A DNA stretch of 9,682 nucleotides from an uncultured Hyphomicrobiales bacterium (GCA_943914405.1 CALUBX010000186.1:1-9682), one strand, 5' to 3'; counted from the first letter of the stretch, positions 1-6,149 are shown. Numbers and translations: made by a program. The notes: generated from the letters alone by a model not told the origin.

Positions 1-621
1 GAGGTCGGCGACGACGATCTTCTGGTTGGGAATGATGATCATGAAGACATTGGCCGACATGATGGTGGCGGTGAAGGCGCCCAGATGCAGGAATGCGGCG
101 CGGCCGGTGAAGACCTGCGTATAGCCCCAGGCCATGGCGACCAGCACCACGTAGAGGACCACCATCAGGCCCCAGGTGTTGCGGCCGATCGGGGATTTGC
201 AGAGTTGGTCATACGCGATCCAGCCGAAACCCAGCGAACCGAGGGAGATGAGGATGGCCTGCCAGGGCTCTAGATCCATGACCGAGCGATCGACCAGGAA
301 GAGATCGGCGCCGCCGTAATAGACGATGCAGAGCATCAGGAAGCCCGAGATCCAGGTGAAGTAGCTCTCGTATTTGAACCAGGTCAGGTGCTCGGGCATC
401 TGCGCCGGCGCCACCAGATATTTCTGGATATGGTAGAATCCGCCGCCATGCACCTGCCATTCCTCGCCATAGGCGCCCGGCGGCAGATGCGGTCGCCTCA
501 CCAGGCCGAGATCGAGCGCGATGAAGTAGAAGGACGAGCCGATCCAGGCGATCGCCGTGATGACGTGAAACCAACGGGCGGCGAAACTCAGCCACTCCCA
601 GGCGACGGCATATTCGTACAT
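1..621 (-). CDS. puuD: Membrane urate oxidase (urate hydroxylase) PuuD, N-terminal part
   Basis: Open reading frame that runs off the left edge with no stop; 207 codons are visible. It starts at ATG 621-619 (MYEYAVAWEWL), preceded by GGGGAA about 6 nt upstream. The protein is strongly hydrophobic, with likely membrane helices near residues 11-36, 88-110, 120-140, 150-171 and 178-198. Conserved-looking features are RWFHVITAIAWIGSSFYFI (16-34), HGGGFYHIQKY (58-68) and WFKYESYFTWISG (81-93), which I recognise as the urate oxidase N-terminal membrane domain (DUF989) of PuuD. The family normally continues into a C-terminal cytochrome c domain, which would lie beyond the window. PuuD oxidises urate in the inner membrane and is thought to pass electrons to cytochrome c, unlike soluble uricase, which makes peroxide. 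The xdh genes in the window supply its substrate. Identification is confident; the C-terminus cannot be checked. Confidence 0.9.
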   Translation of the reverse strand, partial: MYEYAVAWEWLSFAARWFHVITAIAWIGSSFYFIALDLGLVRRPHLPPGAYGEEWQVHGGGFYHIQKYLVAPAQMPEHLTWFKYESYFTWISGFLMLCIVYYGGADLFLVDRSVMDLEPWQAILISLGSLGFGWIAYDQLCKSPIGRNTWGLMVVLYVVLVAMAWGYTQVFTGRAAFLHLGAFTATIMSANVFMIIIPNQKIVVADL

Positions 622-763
622 CGGCAATTCCCCATGTCTGTCCCCGACTCGGCAGTCTGCGAGAAAAATAAGGTCTAGGGAAGCCGGATCGTTGGGGGTC
701 GAATTCTTCCTCCAATGGGAACCGGAGGCGGCATGGTCTGGTTAAAGATCCCGCAGTAGACAC

Positions 764-841
764 TCTTCTGCACAAATTTTTGTCGTGCAGCAAAAATAGG
801 CAGACTGAGCGGGGCCGACTCGCCTACCATGTCTTCTGCAC
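764..841. promoter_or_regulatory. Candidate operator region between puuD and the divergent small gene
   Basis: Within the 622-911 gap, two dyads overlap. CTGCAC (768-773) pairs with GTGCAG (785-790) across 11 nt, and ATTTTTG (776-782) pairs with CAAAAAT (791-797) across 8 nt. The 10-mer TCTTCTGCAC occurs at 764-773 and again at 832-841, giving a third CTGCAC half-site. The arrangement suits a dimeric regulator such as a LysR protein acting on puuD or on the divergent gene at 912. No clear -35/-10 pair was assigned. The rest of the gap shows only a weak CCTCC/GGAGG dyad near 711-730. Confidence 0.4.
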
Positions 842-911
842 TGTGACCGGCGAAGCCCGGTATTGCGTCAGAACTCGCCGGTGATGAACGTCATCAACGG
901 AGACTAAGCTC

Positions 912-1259
912 ATGCGTGGTATTCTGACTGGCGTATCGGTTGCGTATCTTGTCTGCATGCCCGTGGTTCCCGCCGAGGCTCACGAGGCCATGAGCGGATG
1001 GAAATATGACGGATTCTGCTGCAACGGCGACAGCCACAGCGGCGACTGCCAGATGATCTCGACACGCAACGTGAAGATCATCAAGGGCGGCTACGAGATC
1101 ATCCTCGGTCCCGGCGACCATCGGCTGATCACGCGCCGCCATGATTTCGTCCTGCCCCAGAGCGAGGCGCGCCGCTCCCAGGATTCCGAATATCACCTTT
1201 GCCTCTATCCAAACGAGGACACGCTGCGCTGCTTCTACGCGCCCGATATGGGGTTCTGA
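912..1259 (+). CDS. Small secreted Cys-rich conserved hypothetical protein
   Basis: Encodes 115 residues from ATG 912, with GGAGA at 899-903 placed 8 nt upstream. The N-terminus looks like a Sec signal peptide: positive start (MRG), hydrophobic stretch to about residue 20, and a probable cleavage after PAEA (20-23). The mature part carries five cysteines (36, 37, 46, 97, 107) in WKYDGFCCNGDSHSGDCQ (30-47) and EYHLCLYPNEDTLRCFYAP (93-111), which suggests two disulfides or a metal site in the periplasm. It resembles a conserved rhizobial hypothetical family that I cannot name, and I assign no function. It is divergent from puuD and shares the 622-911 control region, but nothing links it to purine metabolism. 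Stop TGA is at 1257-1259, 17 bp before the MITE-like element. Confidence 0.75.
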   Translation: MRGILTGVSVAYLVCMPVVPAEAHEAMSGWKYDGFCCNGDSHSGDCQMISTRNVKIIKGGYEIILGPGDHRLITRRHDFVLPQSEARRSQDSEYHLCLYPNEDTLRCFYAPDMGF

Positions 1260-1276
1260 TCCTGGGTAGGAACCGG

Positions 1277-1571
1277 TAGGGTGAGGACTCAACCATCTTG
1301 TGGAAATGGCGCGATGAACGGCAAAGATATGCGAGGAGAAGCGGGCACGGATGGGTTCCAGACCCATTCAATCGCTTCGACACGGCAGATCGAAGCCGTT
1401 CTCGCGTCCCCCGCATAATCCCAACGGGATTATGCTCAGAGATGTGGGCGCTCCGGCGATCTACGTCGTTGAAAAGCCTCGCCGATGCGTCAAGCATCGC
1501 CTGCGTTTCGCCTCGTATCTCATCCGGATCGCCTTACACCATTTCAACAAGATGATTAAGTCCTCACCCTA
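1277..1571. mobile_element. MITE-like element with 33-bp imperfect inverted ends and TA borders
   Basis: Positions 1277-1309 and the reverse complement of 1539-1571 match at 30 of 33 positions; both ends begin TAGGGTGAGGACT, and the mismatches are at repeat positions 14, 17 and 26. Reading TA (1277-1278 and 1570-1571) as a duplicated target leaves a 291-bp core with GGGTGAGGACT termini, the pattern of IS630/Tc1-mariner relatives. No transposase is encoded, so it would be non-autonomous. Inside are a perfect hairpin with arms GCATAATCCC / GGGATTATGC (1413-1422 and 1426-1435) and a second with arms CGATGC / GCATCG (1483-1499). Short ORFs on both strands run through the ends and look non-coding. 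The element fills the gap between the secreted protein gene and the first lysR, ending 8 nt before the lysR stop codon, and may act as its 3' end. Family assignment is inference. Confidence 0.7.
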
Positions 1572-1579
1572 AAGCGCCG

Positions 1580-2506
1580 TCAGCCGTTCCCCGGCACCGC
1601 ACCCTCCGGCGTGGACTGCAGTTCGCGGGTGATCGCAGTCCTGATCCAGGCCGCGAAGGCCATGATCTTCGGCGTGTTCCGACGGGCGGGTTGGCAGCAG
1701 AGCCAATAGGTCTTCGTATCGGGAAGCGTTAGACCGAACGGCTGAATGAGGCGTCCAGCGGCGAGGTCAGCGCTGAACAGGAACGGGCTGAGCATCGCCA
1801 CTCCATGGCCGGCAATCGCTGCGTTTGCCTCCAGATCGAGCGCGCCGTCCGTGTCGAGCCGCATCTGTCTGAGGCTCGCAGGCTCGAGCCCGGCGGCGCG
1901 GAACCAGTCAAGTCCCAAACCCTCGCTGGCGGAAATCCATGGGAGTTTTGTCAGATCTCCGGGCTCGCGAACGCCGCCGATGCTGTCAGCGAGTGCGGGA
2001 TTGAGCATCGGGGCGTAGGTGAGGCGCATGAGGGGATGGCAGATCAGCCGGCTCCACGGATCGGCCCCGATGTGTATCGCGACATCCGTCGGTGGCGCTT
2101 CGAGATCGTGGCCAGTGTTTCTCACCAGCCGCACCGCGATATGCGGATGTTCGAGCTGGAACTGTCCCAGATGCCGCGCCAGCCAGTGGGAGGCGAATGT
2201 CGGCGGAGACTGAATGTCGAGCGTTTCCTGTGCCGCTCCACGGGCGGTCTGCACAGCTTCGGACAAGAGGGAGAAGGCGTCCGTCACCTTGGGCAAGAGG
2301 CGTTCGCCGGTCTGCGTGAGTTCCAAGGCCCGTGGCCTGCGCAGGAACACTGCGTCGCCCAGGAAGTCTTCCAGAAGTTTGATCTGGTAGCTGACCGCCG
2401 TCTGGGTCATACCCAGTTCTTCCGCCGCACGCGTGAAGTTCTCCAGGCGAGCGACTGCTTCGAACACACGGAGCGCATTCAGCGGAAATCGGCGCGACAG
2501 TTTCAT
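1580..2506 (-). CDS. LysR-family transcriptional regulator (GcvA-like), copy 1
   Basis: About 308 residues, the normal LysR length. An N-terminal winged helix-turn-helix (residues ~7-65: FPLNALRVFEAVAR, FTRAAEELGMTQTAVSYQIK) is followed by a substrate-binding domain from about residue 90. The family signature FPLNALRVFEA with FLRRPR places it in the GcvA-like branch. ATG 2506 or the adjacent ATG 2509 is preferred over an upstream in-frame TTG, because an AAGAGAA purine stretch precedes them and the paralogue starts the same way (MKMSR). The effector is unknown; neighbouring xdh and puuD genes make a purine intermediate plausible but unproven. It is divergent from a small DUF1127-like gene at 2615, a typical LysR layout for regulating the neighbour and itself. 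It is clearly similar along its length to the LysR at 2890-3795. Its stop lies 8 nt from the MITE-like element. Confidence 0.9.
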   Translation of the reverse strand: MKLSRRFPLNALRVFEAVARLENFTRAAEELGMTQTAVSYQIKLLEDFLGDAVFLRRPRALELTQTGERLLPKVTDAFSLLSEAVQTARGAAQETLDIQSPPTFASHWLARHLGQFQLEHPHIAVRLVRNTGHDLEAPPTDVAIHIGADPWSRLICHPLMRLTYAPMLNPALADSIGGVREPGDLTKLPWISASEGLGLDWFRAAGLEPASLRQMRLDTDGALDLEANAAIAGHGVAMLSPFLFSADLAAGRLIQPFGLTLPDTKTYWLCCQPARRNTPKIMAFAAWIRTAITRELQSTPEGAVPGNG

Positions 2507-2509
2507 CAT

Positions 2510-2614
2510 AAGTTCTCTTGATGACGGCTGATCGTAATCGAATTGGAATATCCCGGCAATCGGGCGCATTCATCTTCCGATACCAGCAAATCAGCTTATC
2601 GATGTGGAGCGCCC
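2510..2614. promoter_or_regulatory. Divergent control region of LysR copy 1 and its small partner gene
   Basis: The 105-bp gap between the two divergent starts shares sequence blocks with the matching gap of the second module: CTCTTGATG at 2515-2523, then TCGAATTGGA from 2538, and CGCATTCAT at 2565-2573. In the other module these read CTCTTGATG (3805), TCGATTGGA (3829) and CGCACTCAT (3841). The first block includes the LysR ribosome-binding region on the minus strand. The other two blocks are candidates for the LysR binding site or core promoter elements. Confidence 0.45.
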
Positions 2615-2848
2615 ATGCCGTCCGCAGACGCCTTTGCCTTGCCTTCGCGAAGCCATCGTCCAACTTCAGTCTGCCAGCAGGTCCGGCGGCGGCTGCTGCG
2701 TCTCCTCAGACCTCAGGGGACTGATATCCGAGATCTGCCGGACGAGTTGCGCAGGGATCTCGGTCTTCCGGAGACTGCGCCGCGGAGTAGGGAGAACGTG
2801 TTCTGGGAGGGCCGACGCAGCTCAACGGCCCGTGATTTGCCACTTTGA
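2615..2848 (+). CDS. Small basic DUF1127-like protein, divergent from LysR copy 1
   Basis: ATG 2615 with GGAG at 2606-2609, 5 nt upstream, gives 77 residues; an in-frame TTG at 2543 would extend it but has no ribosome-binding site. The middle is Arg/Leu-rich (VRRRLLRLLR, 23-32), followed by the motif DLPDELRRDLGLPE (40-53). This resembles the conserved part of DUF1127 (YjiS-like) proteins, where an arginine-rich helix leads to an L.D..LRDIGL-type segment. Short DUF1127 proteins in Alphaproteobacteria are known targets of VtlR/LsrB-type LysR regulators and have been linked to RNA-related and metabolic functions. The divergent LysR here fits that context. The same kind of small protein sits divergent to the second LysR. 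It ends 41 bp from the stop codon of LysR copy 2 (convergent). Family membership is tentative. Confidence 0.6.
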   Translation: MPSADAFALPSRSHRPTSVCQQVRRRLLRLLRPQGTDIRDLPDELRRDLGLPETAPRSRENVFWEGRRSSTARDLPL

Positions 2849-2889
2849 CGCCGGGTTGGCAGTCTTGGAGTTCCCTGACGGCTTTTGCC

Positions 2890-3795
2890 TTAGCGTGCCT
2901 GACGCCAGGACGTAGCGAGGACGGCGGCAATCCACAGGCGGAAGGCGCGGATCTTCGGCACGTTGCGGCGGCTTTCCGGATAGACCAGCCAGTAGTCGCT
3001 GCCATCGTCGGCGGTGACGGGGAAGGGCTGGAAGAGGCGTCCCAGCGCCACATCGTCCGCGTAGAACTCGGGCATCAGGATGGCCACGCCCTGGCCGGCC
3101 ATGGCCGCTGCGGCCTCGAAAGCCTGGGCACCGAACCGGCTGCTCGGCCGCCCGCTCAGATCGACATCCGTCACTCCCGCCGCCGCAAACCAGATGGGCC
3201 ACCACGGGTCGCCCGGATCGATCAGCCGCAGCTTCAGAAGGTCCTCCGGCGTCTTCACGCCGCCGATGGTCTCGGCCAGTTGCGGGCTCAGCATGGGCGT
3301 GAAGTGGTTCCTCACCAGCAAGTCCGCCTTCAGTCCAGGCCAGTGCCCCTTGCCGGTGCGGATCGCCACGTCCGCCTCGGTGCGTGAGAAGTCGACGAGT
3401 TCCTGCGAGGTTTCAAGCCGTACGGCTATGCCGGGGTTTTCCAACTGGAAGTTGCCCAGGTGGCGCGCCAGCCAGCGCGAGGCGAAGGTGGCCGTGGCGT
3501 GGATGATCAGCGTGCCTTCCGCATCGTCGGTCAGGCCTGCGATTGCGTCGCTCATCAGCGCGAAGGCTTCCGAGATCTTCGGCGCCAGGCGCTGGCCAGC
3601 CTCAGTCAGGCTGACCTGCCGCGGACGGCGCAGGAAGAGCTGCTCTCCGAGCGTGTCTTCCAGCAGCTTGACCTGATAGCTCACAGCGGTCTGCGTCAGG
3701 CCAAGTTCGTCCCCCGCCTTCGTGAAGCTCAGGTGACGAGCCGCGGCCTCGAAAACCCTCAACGCGTTGAGCGGGAATTGCCGCGACATCTTCAT
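2890..3795 (-). CDS. LysR-family transcriptional regulator (GcvA-like), copy 2
   Basis: 301 residues from ATG 3795 (MKMSRQFPLNALRVFEAAAR), preceded by AAGAGGG about 8 nt upstream; an in-frame ATG at 3816 would add seven residues lying over that site and is less likely. The helix-turn-helix is FTKAGDELGLTQTAVSYQVK (24-43), followed by the linker helix and FLRRPR. The effector domain shows TFASRWLARHLGNFQLENPGIAVRL and EADVAIRTGKGHW, aligned with TFASHWLARHLGQFQLEHPHIAVRL and TDVAIHIGADPW of copy 1. Roughly half of all residues agree by eye, so the two are paralogues that have diverged in their effector halves and may sense different ligands. It is divergent from a small gene at 3867, whose far end overlaps xdhC, so a role in xdhC or purine control is possible but not shown. 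Confidence 0.9.
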   Translation of the reverse strand: MKMSRQFPLNALRVFEAAARHLSFTKAGDELGLTQTAVSYQVKLLEDTLGEQLFLRRPRQVSLTEAGQRLAPKISEAFALMSDAIAGLTDDAEGTLIIHATATFASRWLARHLGNFQLENPGIAVRLETSQELVDFSRTEADVAIRTGKGHWPGLKADLLVRNHFTPMLSPQLAETIGGVKTPEDLLKLRLIDPGDPWWPIWFAAAGVTDVDLSGRPSSRFGAQAFEAAAAMAGQGVAILMPEFYADDVALGRLFQPFPVTADDGSDYWLVYPESRRNVPKIRAFRLWIAAVLATSWRQAR

Positions 3796-3866
3796 GCATG
3801 AGCCCTCTTGATGCATGCCACGCGTCTTTCGATTGGATCACGCACTCATGGAAGAGCACCATAGGC
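3796..3866. promoter_or_regulatory. Divergent control region of LysR copy 2 and its small partner gene
   Basis: A short gap (71 bp, or 98 bp if the partner starts at 3894) that keeps the blocks seen in the first module: CTCTTGATG (3805-3813), TCGATTGGA (3829-3837) and CGCACTCAT (3841-3849). The distance between the first two blocks is 24 nt here and 23 nt there. This supports shared ancestry of the promoter regions and marks candidate regulator contacts. Confidence 0.4.
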
Positions 3867-4142
3867 ATGGGAAATCAACAGGGAAGCGGCTTCATGCCGC
3901 TCGGTGCGCCGATGTTTGCCTCTCTTCTCGATCCTTATGTCAGGTTCTTCACCGGTCGGAGCTTCGGCCTCAGCACTATGGAACTACGGCCCATGCATCA
4001 AAATCGCCTCTATCCGGAGGAAATGCCGGAAGCGTTGAAGCGGGACCTGGGGCTGATCGACGGGCGCTGCCGCCGCGGCGTGCCTCGGGACGAGGGATCA
4101 GCCGAAGTGTTGCGGCTGATCCAGCGGCAGCGGAGCCTTTGA
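3867..4142 (+). CDS. Small protein with DUF1127-like motif, divergent from LysR copy 2
   Basis: Encodes 91 residues from ATG 3867 (MGNQQGSGF), or 82 from ATG 3894 (MPLGAPMF), which has GGGAAG 7 nt upstream; the choice is uncertain. The C-terminal half carries EEMPEALKRDLGLIDGR (51-67), matching DLPDELRRDLGLPE of the small protein in the first module. The N-terminal half differs and is less basic. I treat it as a diverged relative, possibly DUF1127-like, of unknown function. Its coding end overlaps the 3' end of convergent xdhC by 45 nt. Support for it being a real gene comes from its position opposite LysR copy 2 and the shared motif; without those it would be a marginal ORF. Confidence 0.5.
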   Translation: MGNQQGSGFMPLGAPMFASLLDPYVRFFTGRSFGLSTMELRPMHQNRLYPEEMPEALKRDLGLIDGRCRRGVPRDEGSAEVLRLIQRQRSL

Positions 4143-4958
4143 GGTCTGCGCCAGCGTCTGTCGCGACGCATAGGTGACGAGCAGTTCAGCCGCGACCAGC
4201 GCCGCGATGACCTCAGGCCGTTTGTCGCGAACCAGTGTGCCGCCGATCGGGAGGACAAGGCGCTGCATCAGGCTCTCGGCGCGAACCTCATCGGCGACTT
4301 CCCTCGTCAGCCAGCGCGAGAAGGTGGCGCGCTTGGTGGCGGAGCCGATCATGCCGACATAAGCAAGGTCGGCACGGCGCAAGGCCCGCTCAGCGATCAG
4401 GAAATCCAGGGCGTGGTCATGGGTCAGGATGATGGCGGCGCCGCCCGGAGCGATCTCGTCGAGAGTGGCTTCCGGCATCGCGGTCAGCCTCGTCGTTACG
4501 GATTGCGGAACATCATCCAAAGCCTCGCTGCGCGTCTCCACCACCGTGACGGCAAAGGGCAGGGGGGCGAGCGCTCTTGCCAGCGCCAGCCCGACATGGC
4601 CCGCGCCGAACAGGAAGACCGGCGGGTGGCTCGCCCGAACCTCCTGCATCCGGGCGATAAGCTCGGACGCGAGGGCCTCGGACACAGCGGAGAAGGTTAG
4701 CCTCGTACGACCGCCGCAGCACTGTCCGATTTCCGGCCCCAGCGGAATGTCCATCTCCGTCATCCCCTGGCCCGCGAGCCGGGCGCGGGCATTGTCTATC
4801 GCCATATATTCCAGCTGGCCGCCGCCGATCGTTCCCCAGATCGCGCCTGCGGATACCAGCATGATGGCGCCCGCTTCCCGTGGCGTCGATCCGCGCGCTT
4901 GCGTGATCTCCACCAGCATGCAGCCGGGATAGTCAGCAAGAAACTGGCTCAGTTCCAC
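4098..4958 (-). CDS. xdhC: Xanthine dehydrogenase accessory protein XdhC
   Basis: XdhC binds the molybdenum cofactor, helps its sulfuration and loads it into the XdhB subunit; it is cytoplasmic and not part of the mature enzyme. The start chosen is GTG 4958, with AGGAG at 4966-4970 seven nt upstream; an in-frame TTG at 5018 would add 20 residues but has no such site. This gives 286 residues, normal for the family. Visible motifs are ARGSTPREAGA (21-31), GTIGGGQLE (42-50) and GPEIGQCCGGR (74-84) with the paired cysteines, then a Rossmann-type FLFGAGHVG (115-123) and a later LTHDHALD. It is the only gene of the xdh set here not contiguous with xdhB: a catalase, a DUF156 repressor and a GNAT gene lie between. 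It therefore needs its own promoter, presumably in 4971-5290. Confidence 0.93.
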   Translation of the reverse strand: MELSQFLADYPGCMLVEITQARGSTPREAGAIMLVSAGAIWGTIGGGQLEYMAIDNARARLAGQGMTEMDIPLGPEIGQCCGGRTRLTFSAVSEALASELIARMQEVRASHPPVFLFGAGHVGLALARALAPLPFAVTVVETRSEALDDVPQSVTTRLTAMPEATLDEIAPGGAAIILTHDHALDFLIAERALRRADLAYVGMIGSATKRATFSRWLTREVADEVRAESLMQRLVLPIGGTLVRDKRPEVIAALVAAELLVTYASRQTLAQTSKAPLPLDQPQHFG

Positions 4959-4963
4959 GAGGT

Positions 4964-4970
4964 ATCTCCT
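4964..4970 (-). promoter_or_regulatory. Ribosome-binding site that fixes the xdhC start
   Basis: On the minus strand this reads AGGAGAT. Its AGGAG core lies 7 nt before GTG 4958, which is the reason for preferring that start over the in-frame TTG at 5018. Confidence 0.7.
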
Positions 4971-5012
4971 GCCGTCCCCGTCAGCGTTGCGCACCGCGAC
5001 TTCGGTCGCATG

Positions 5013-5056
5013 CTGCAATTTTCAATGATCCGAAGTTCCATCTGCAACCTTTGCAG
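5013..5056. promoter_or_regulatory. CTGCAA half-sites upstream of xdhC
   Basis: CTGCAA (5013-5018) is followed by a perfect 15-bp palindrome made of CTGCAA (5042-5047), spacer CCT and TTGCAG (5051-5056). The half-site resembles the CTGCAC sites in front of puuD, so a shared purine regulator is conceivable. The palindrome lies 84 nt upstream of the chosen xdhC start and 235 nt upstream of the catalase start. No core promoter could be assigned with confidence. Confidence 0.35.
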
Positions 5057-5088
5057 CCCCAGCTTGTAAGGGCAGGAGCCAAGATGGC

Positions 5089-5151
5089 GCAAGCGCCGGC
5101 GCCATACAAGCGCTGGCCCCACAAGCACTGACCCAAGACAAGCACTGGCGG
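5089..5151 (+). repeat. Four imperfect 14-bp direct repeats upstream of the catalase gene
   Basis: Copies are GCAAGCGCCGGCGC (5089), ACAAGCGCTGGCCC (5106), ACAAGCACTGACCC (5121) and ACAAGCACTGGCGG (5138), at spacings of 17, 15 and 17 bp. A related inverted copy, GCCCCAGCTTGT, lies at 5056-5067. They lie between divergent xdhC and the catalase gene, in non-coding sequence. They may be regulator binding sites or decaying tandem duplications. Confidence 0.5.
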
Positions 5152-5229
5152 CTTCTCAAACAAAAGCGGCATCCGAAAAAACAAACTTGAGCCGGAACCT
5201 AATGTATTCGGCTCTGTTCGGCGGCCAGG

Positions 5230-5244
5230 TACTCCCAGGGGGTA
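5230..5244. promoter_or_regulatory. CsoR/RcnR/FrmR-type operator candidate before the catalase gene
   Basis: TACTCCCAGGGGGTA is a pseudo-palindrome centred on A5237, with six of seven arm positions pairing. Operators of the DUF156 repressor family typically have a TAC-C-tract / G-tract-GTA form like this. It lies 46 nt upstream of the catalase ATG and 32 nt before its ribosome-binding site, where a repressor could block transcription. The gene at 6282 encodes such a repressor. I saw no equivalent site in 6143-6281. Confidence 0.5.
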
Positions 5245-5276
5245 TCTTCATTCCAGCGAAACCCGTTCGTTGAATC

Positions 5277-5283
5277 AAGGAGA
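5277..5283 (+). promoter_or_regulatory. Ribosome-binding site that fixes the catalase start
   Basis: AAGGAGA lies 7 nt before ATG 5291. It overlaps the codons of an in-frame TTG start at 5270, which argues against that longer form. Confidence 0.8.
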
Positions 5284-5290
5284 GACGACG

Positions 5291-6142
5291 ATGTACAGCT
5301 TCGACAAACGACTCCAATACCCGGTGAAGGTGACAGCACCCGATCCGCTTTTCGCGCGTATGCTTCAGCAAGCGATCGGCGGCGTGGAAGGCGAGATCCG
5401 CGTCTGCATGCAGTACTTCTTCCAGGCCTGGGGCGCCCGCGGCCCGACCACCAAGTACCGCGACATGCTGCTCAACACGGCAACCGAAGAGATCGGCCAT
5501 ATCGAAATGCTCGCGACCGCGGTTGCGCTCAATCTCGAAAAGGCTCCAGCCTCCCTGCAGGAAGCCGGCGCCGCGGATGGTATCGTCGGGGCGGTGATGG
5601 GCGGCGAGCGCCCGCGCCACGTCATCGAGGGCGCCATTCACAAGCATATCCTCTCGACGGGCATGTCGGCACATCCCTCGGACTCAGATGGCATTCCGTT
5701 CAACATGTCGCACATCTATGCCAGCGGCAACCTGGCTGCCGACATGTATTGTAACATCGCTGCCGAAAGCACCGGCCGTGTCCTGGCGGTGCGCCTCTAC
5801 AATGCCGCGCATGATCCGGGCATGAAGGACATGCTGCATTTCCTGATCGCGCGCGACACCATGCACCAGAACCAGTGGGCTGCGGTCATCGAGGAACTCG
5901 GCGGGACTGCGGCCATGCCGATCCCGAACAGCTTCCCGCAGGACAAGGAGAACCAGGAGCACAACTACGACTTCTTCGCCACCGCATCGGATGGCACGCT
6001 GCCCCCGCCAGCCCGCTGGAACGATGGTCCCTCCGTCGATGGCAAGGGCCAGTTCACGGTGTTCCCGAACGTACCGATGGGCGAGGAGCCCATTCTCGGA
6101 CCGGCCCGCCCCGATAGTGCCGCCCAGCTGGAACAGATGTAA
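5291..6142 (+). CDS. katN: Manganese catalase (non-haem, KatN-type)
   Basis: Encodes 283 residues from ATG 5291 with a strong ribosome-binding site. Manganese catalases turn hydrogen peroxide into water and oxygen with a dimanganese centre held in a four-helix, ferritin-like bundle; they are usually cytoplasmic hexamers. The start MYSFDKRLQYPVKV, the segments GGVEGEIRVCMQYFFQAW (30-47) and KYRDMLLNTATEEIGHIEM (55-73), and NIAAESTGR (155-163) with DTMHQNQW (189-196) match the family. By comparison with the Lactobacillus plantarum enzyme the metal ligands should be Glu35, Glu67, His70, Glu159 and His192, all present. The Pro/Gly-rich C-terminal tail is usual for the family. It lies on the strand opposite to the xdh genes and splits them. 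A role in removing peroxide from purine oxidation or other stress is inference. The symbol follows the Salmonella enzyme. Confidence 0.93.
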   Translation: MYSFDKRLQYPVKVTAPDPLFARMLQQAIGGVEGEIRVCMQYFFQAWGARGPTTKYRDMLLNTATEEIGHIEMLATAVALNLEKAPASLQEAGAADGIVGAVMGGERPRHVIEGAIHKHILSTGMSAHPSDSDGIPFNMSHIYASGNLAADMYCNIAAESTGRVLAVRLYNAAHDPGMKDMLHFLIARDTMHQNQWAAVIEELGGTAAMPIPNSFPQDKENQEHNYDFFATASDGTLPPPARWNDGPSVDGKGQFTVFPNVPMGEEPILGPARPDSAAQLEQM

Positions 6143-6149
6143 GCAGCAT

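Noticed and set aside
209..793. 194-codon minus-strand ORF with an ATG start and stop
   Set aside because: It overlaps puuD on the same strand in another frame and is Arg-rich without recognisable motifs; the puuD frame, though open at the edge, carries the conserved membrane domain.
1129..1497. 122-codon minus-strand ORF across the MITE-like element and the secreted-protein gene
   Set aside because: It crosses an inverted-repeat end and then runs antisense to a convincing gene. Similar reading-through ORFs on both strands reflect the repeat, not coding.
1805..2521. 238-codon plus-strand ORF
   Set aside because: Antisense to lysR copy 1, which is intact and well conserved; no recognisable domain in the antisense frame.
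4959..5018. TTG start extending xdhC by 20 residues
   Set aside because: No ribosome-binding site is seen there, while GTG 4958 has AGGAG at the right distance and gives the usual family N-terminus.
5089..5151. CRISPR array or replication iterons
   Set aside because: Units are only 14 bp, imperfect and nearly adjacent, with no unique spacers of CRISPR length, no cas genes and no replication initiator nearby.
5187..5217. Possible catalase promoter with TTGAGC as -35
   Set aside because: No acceptable -10 at the right spacing; both CTCTGT and TAATGT alternatives are weak.
5270..5290. TTG start extending the catalase by 7 residues
   Set aside because: The extension is made of the AAGGAGA ribosome-binding site used by ATG 5291.
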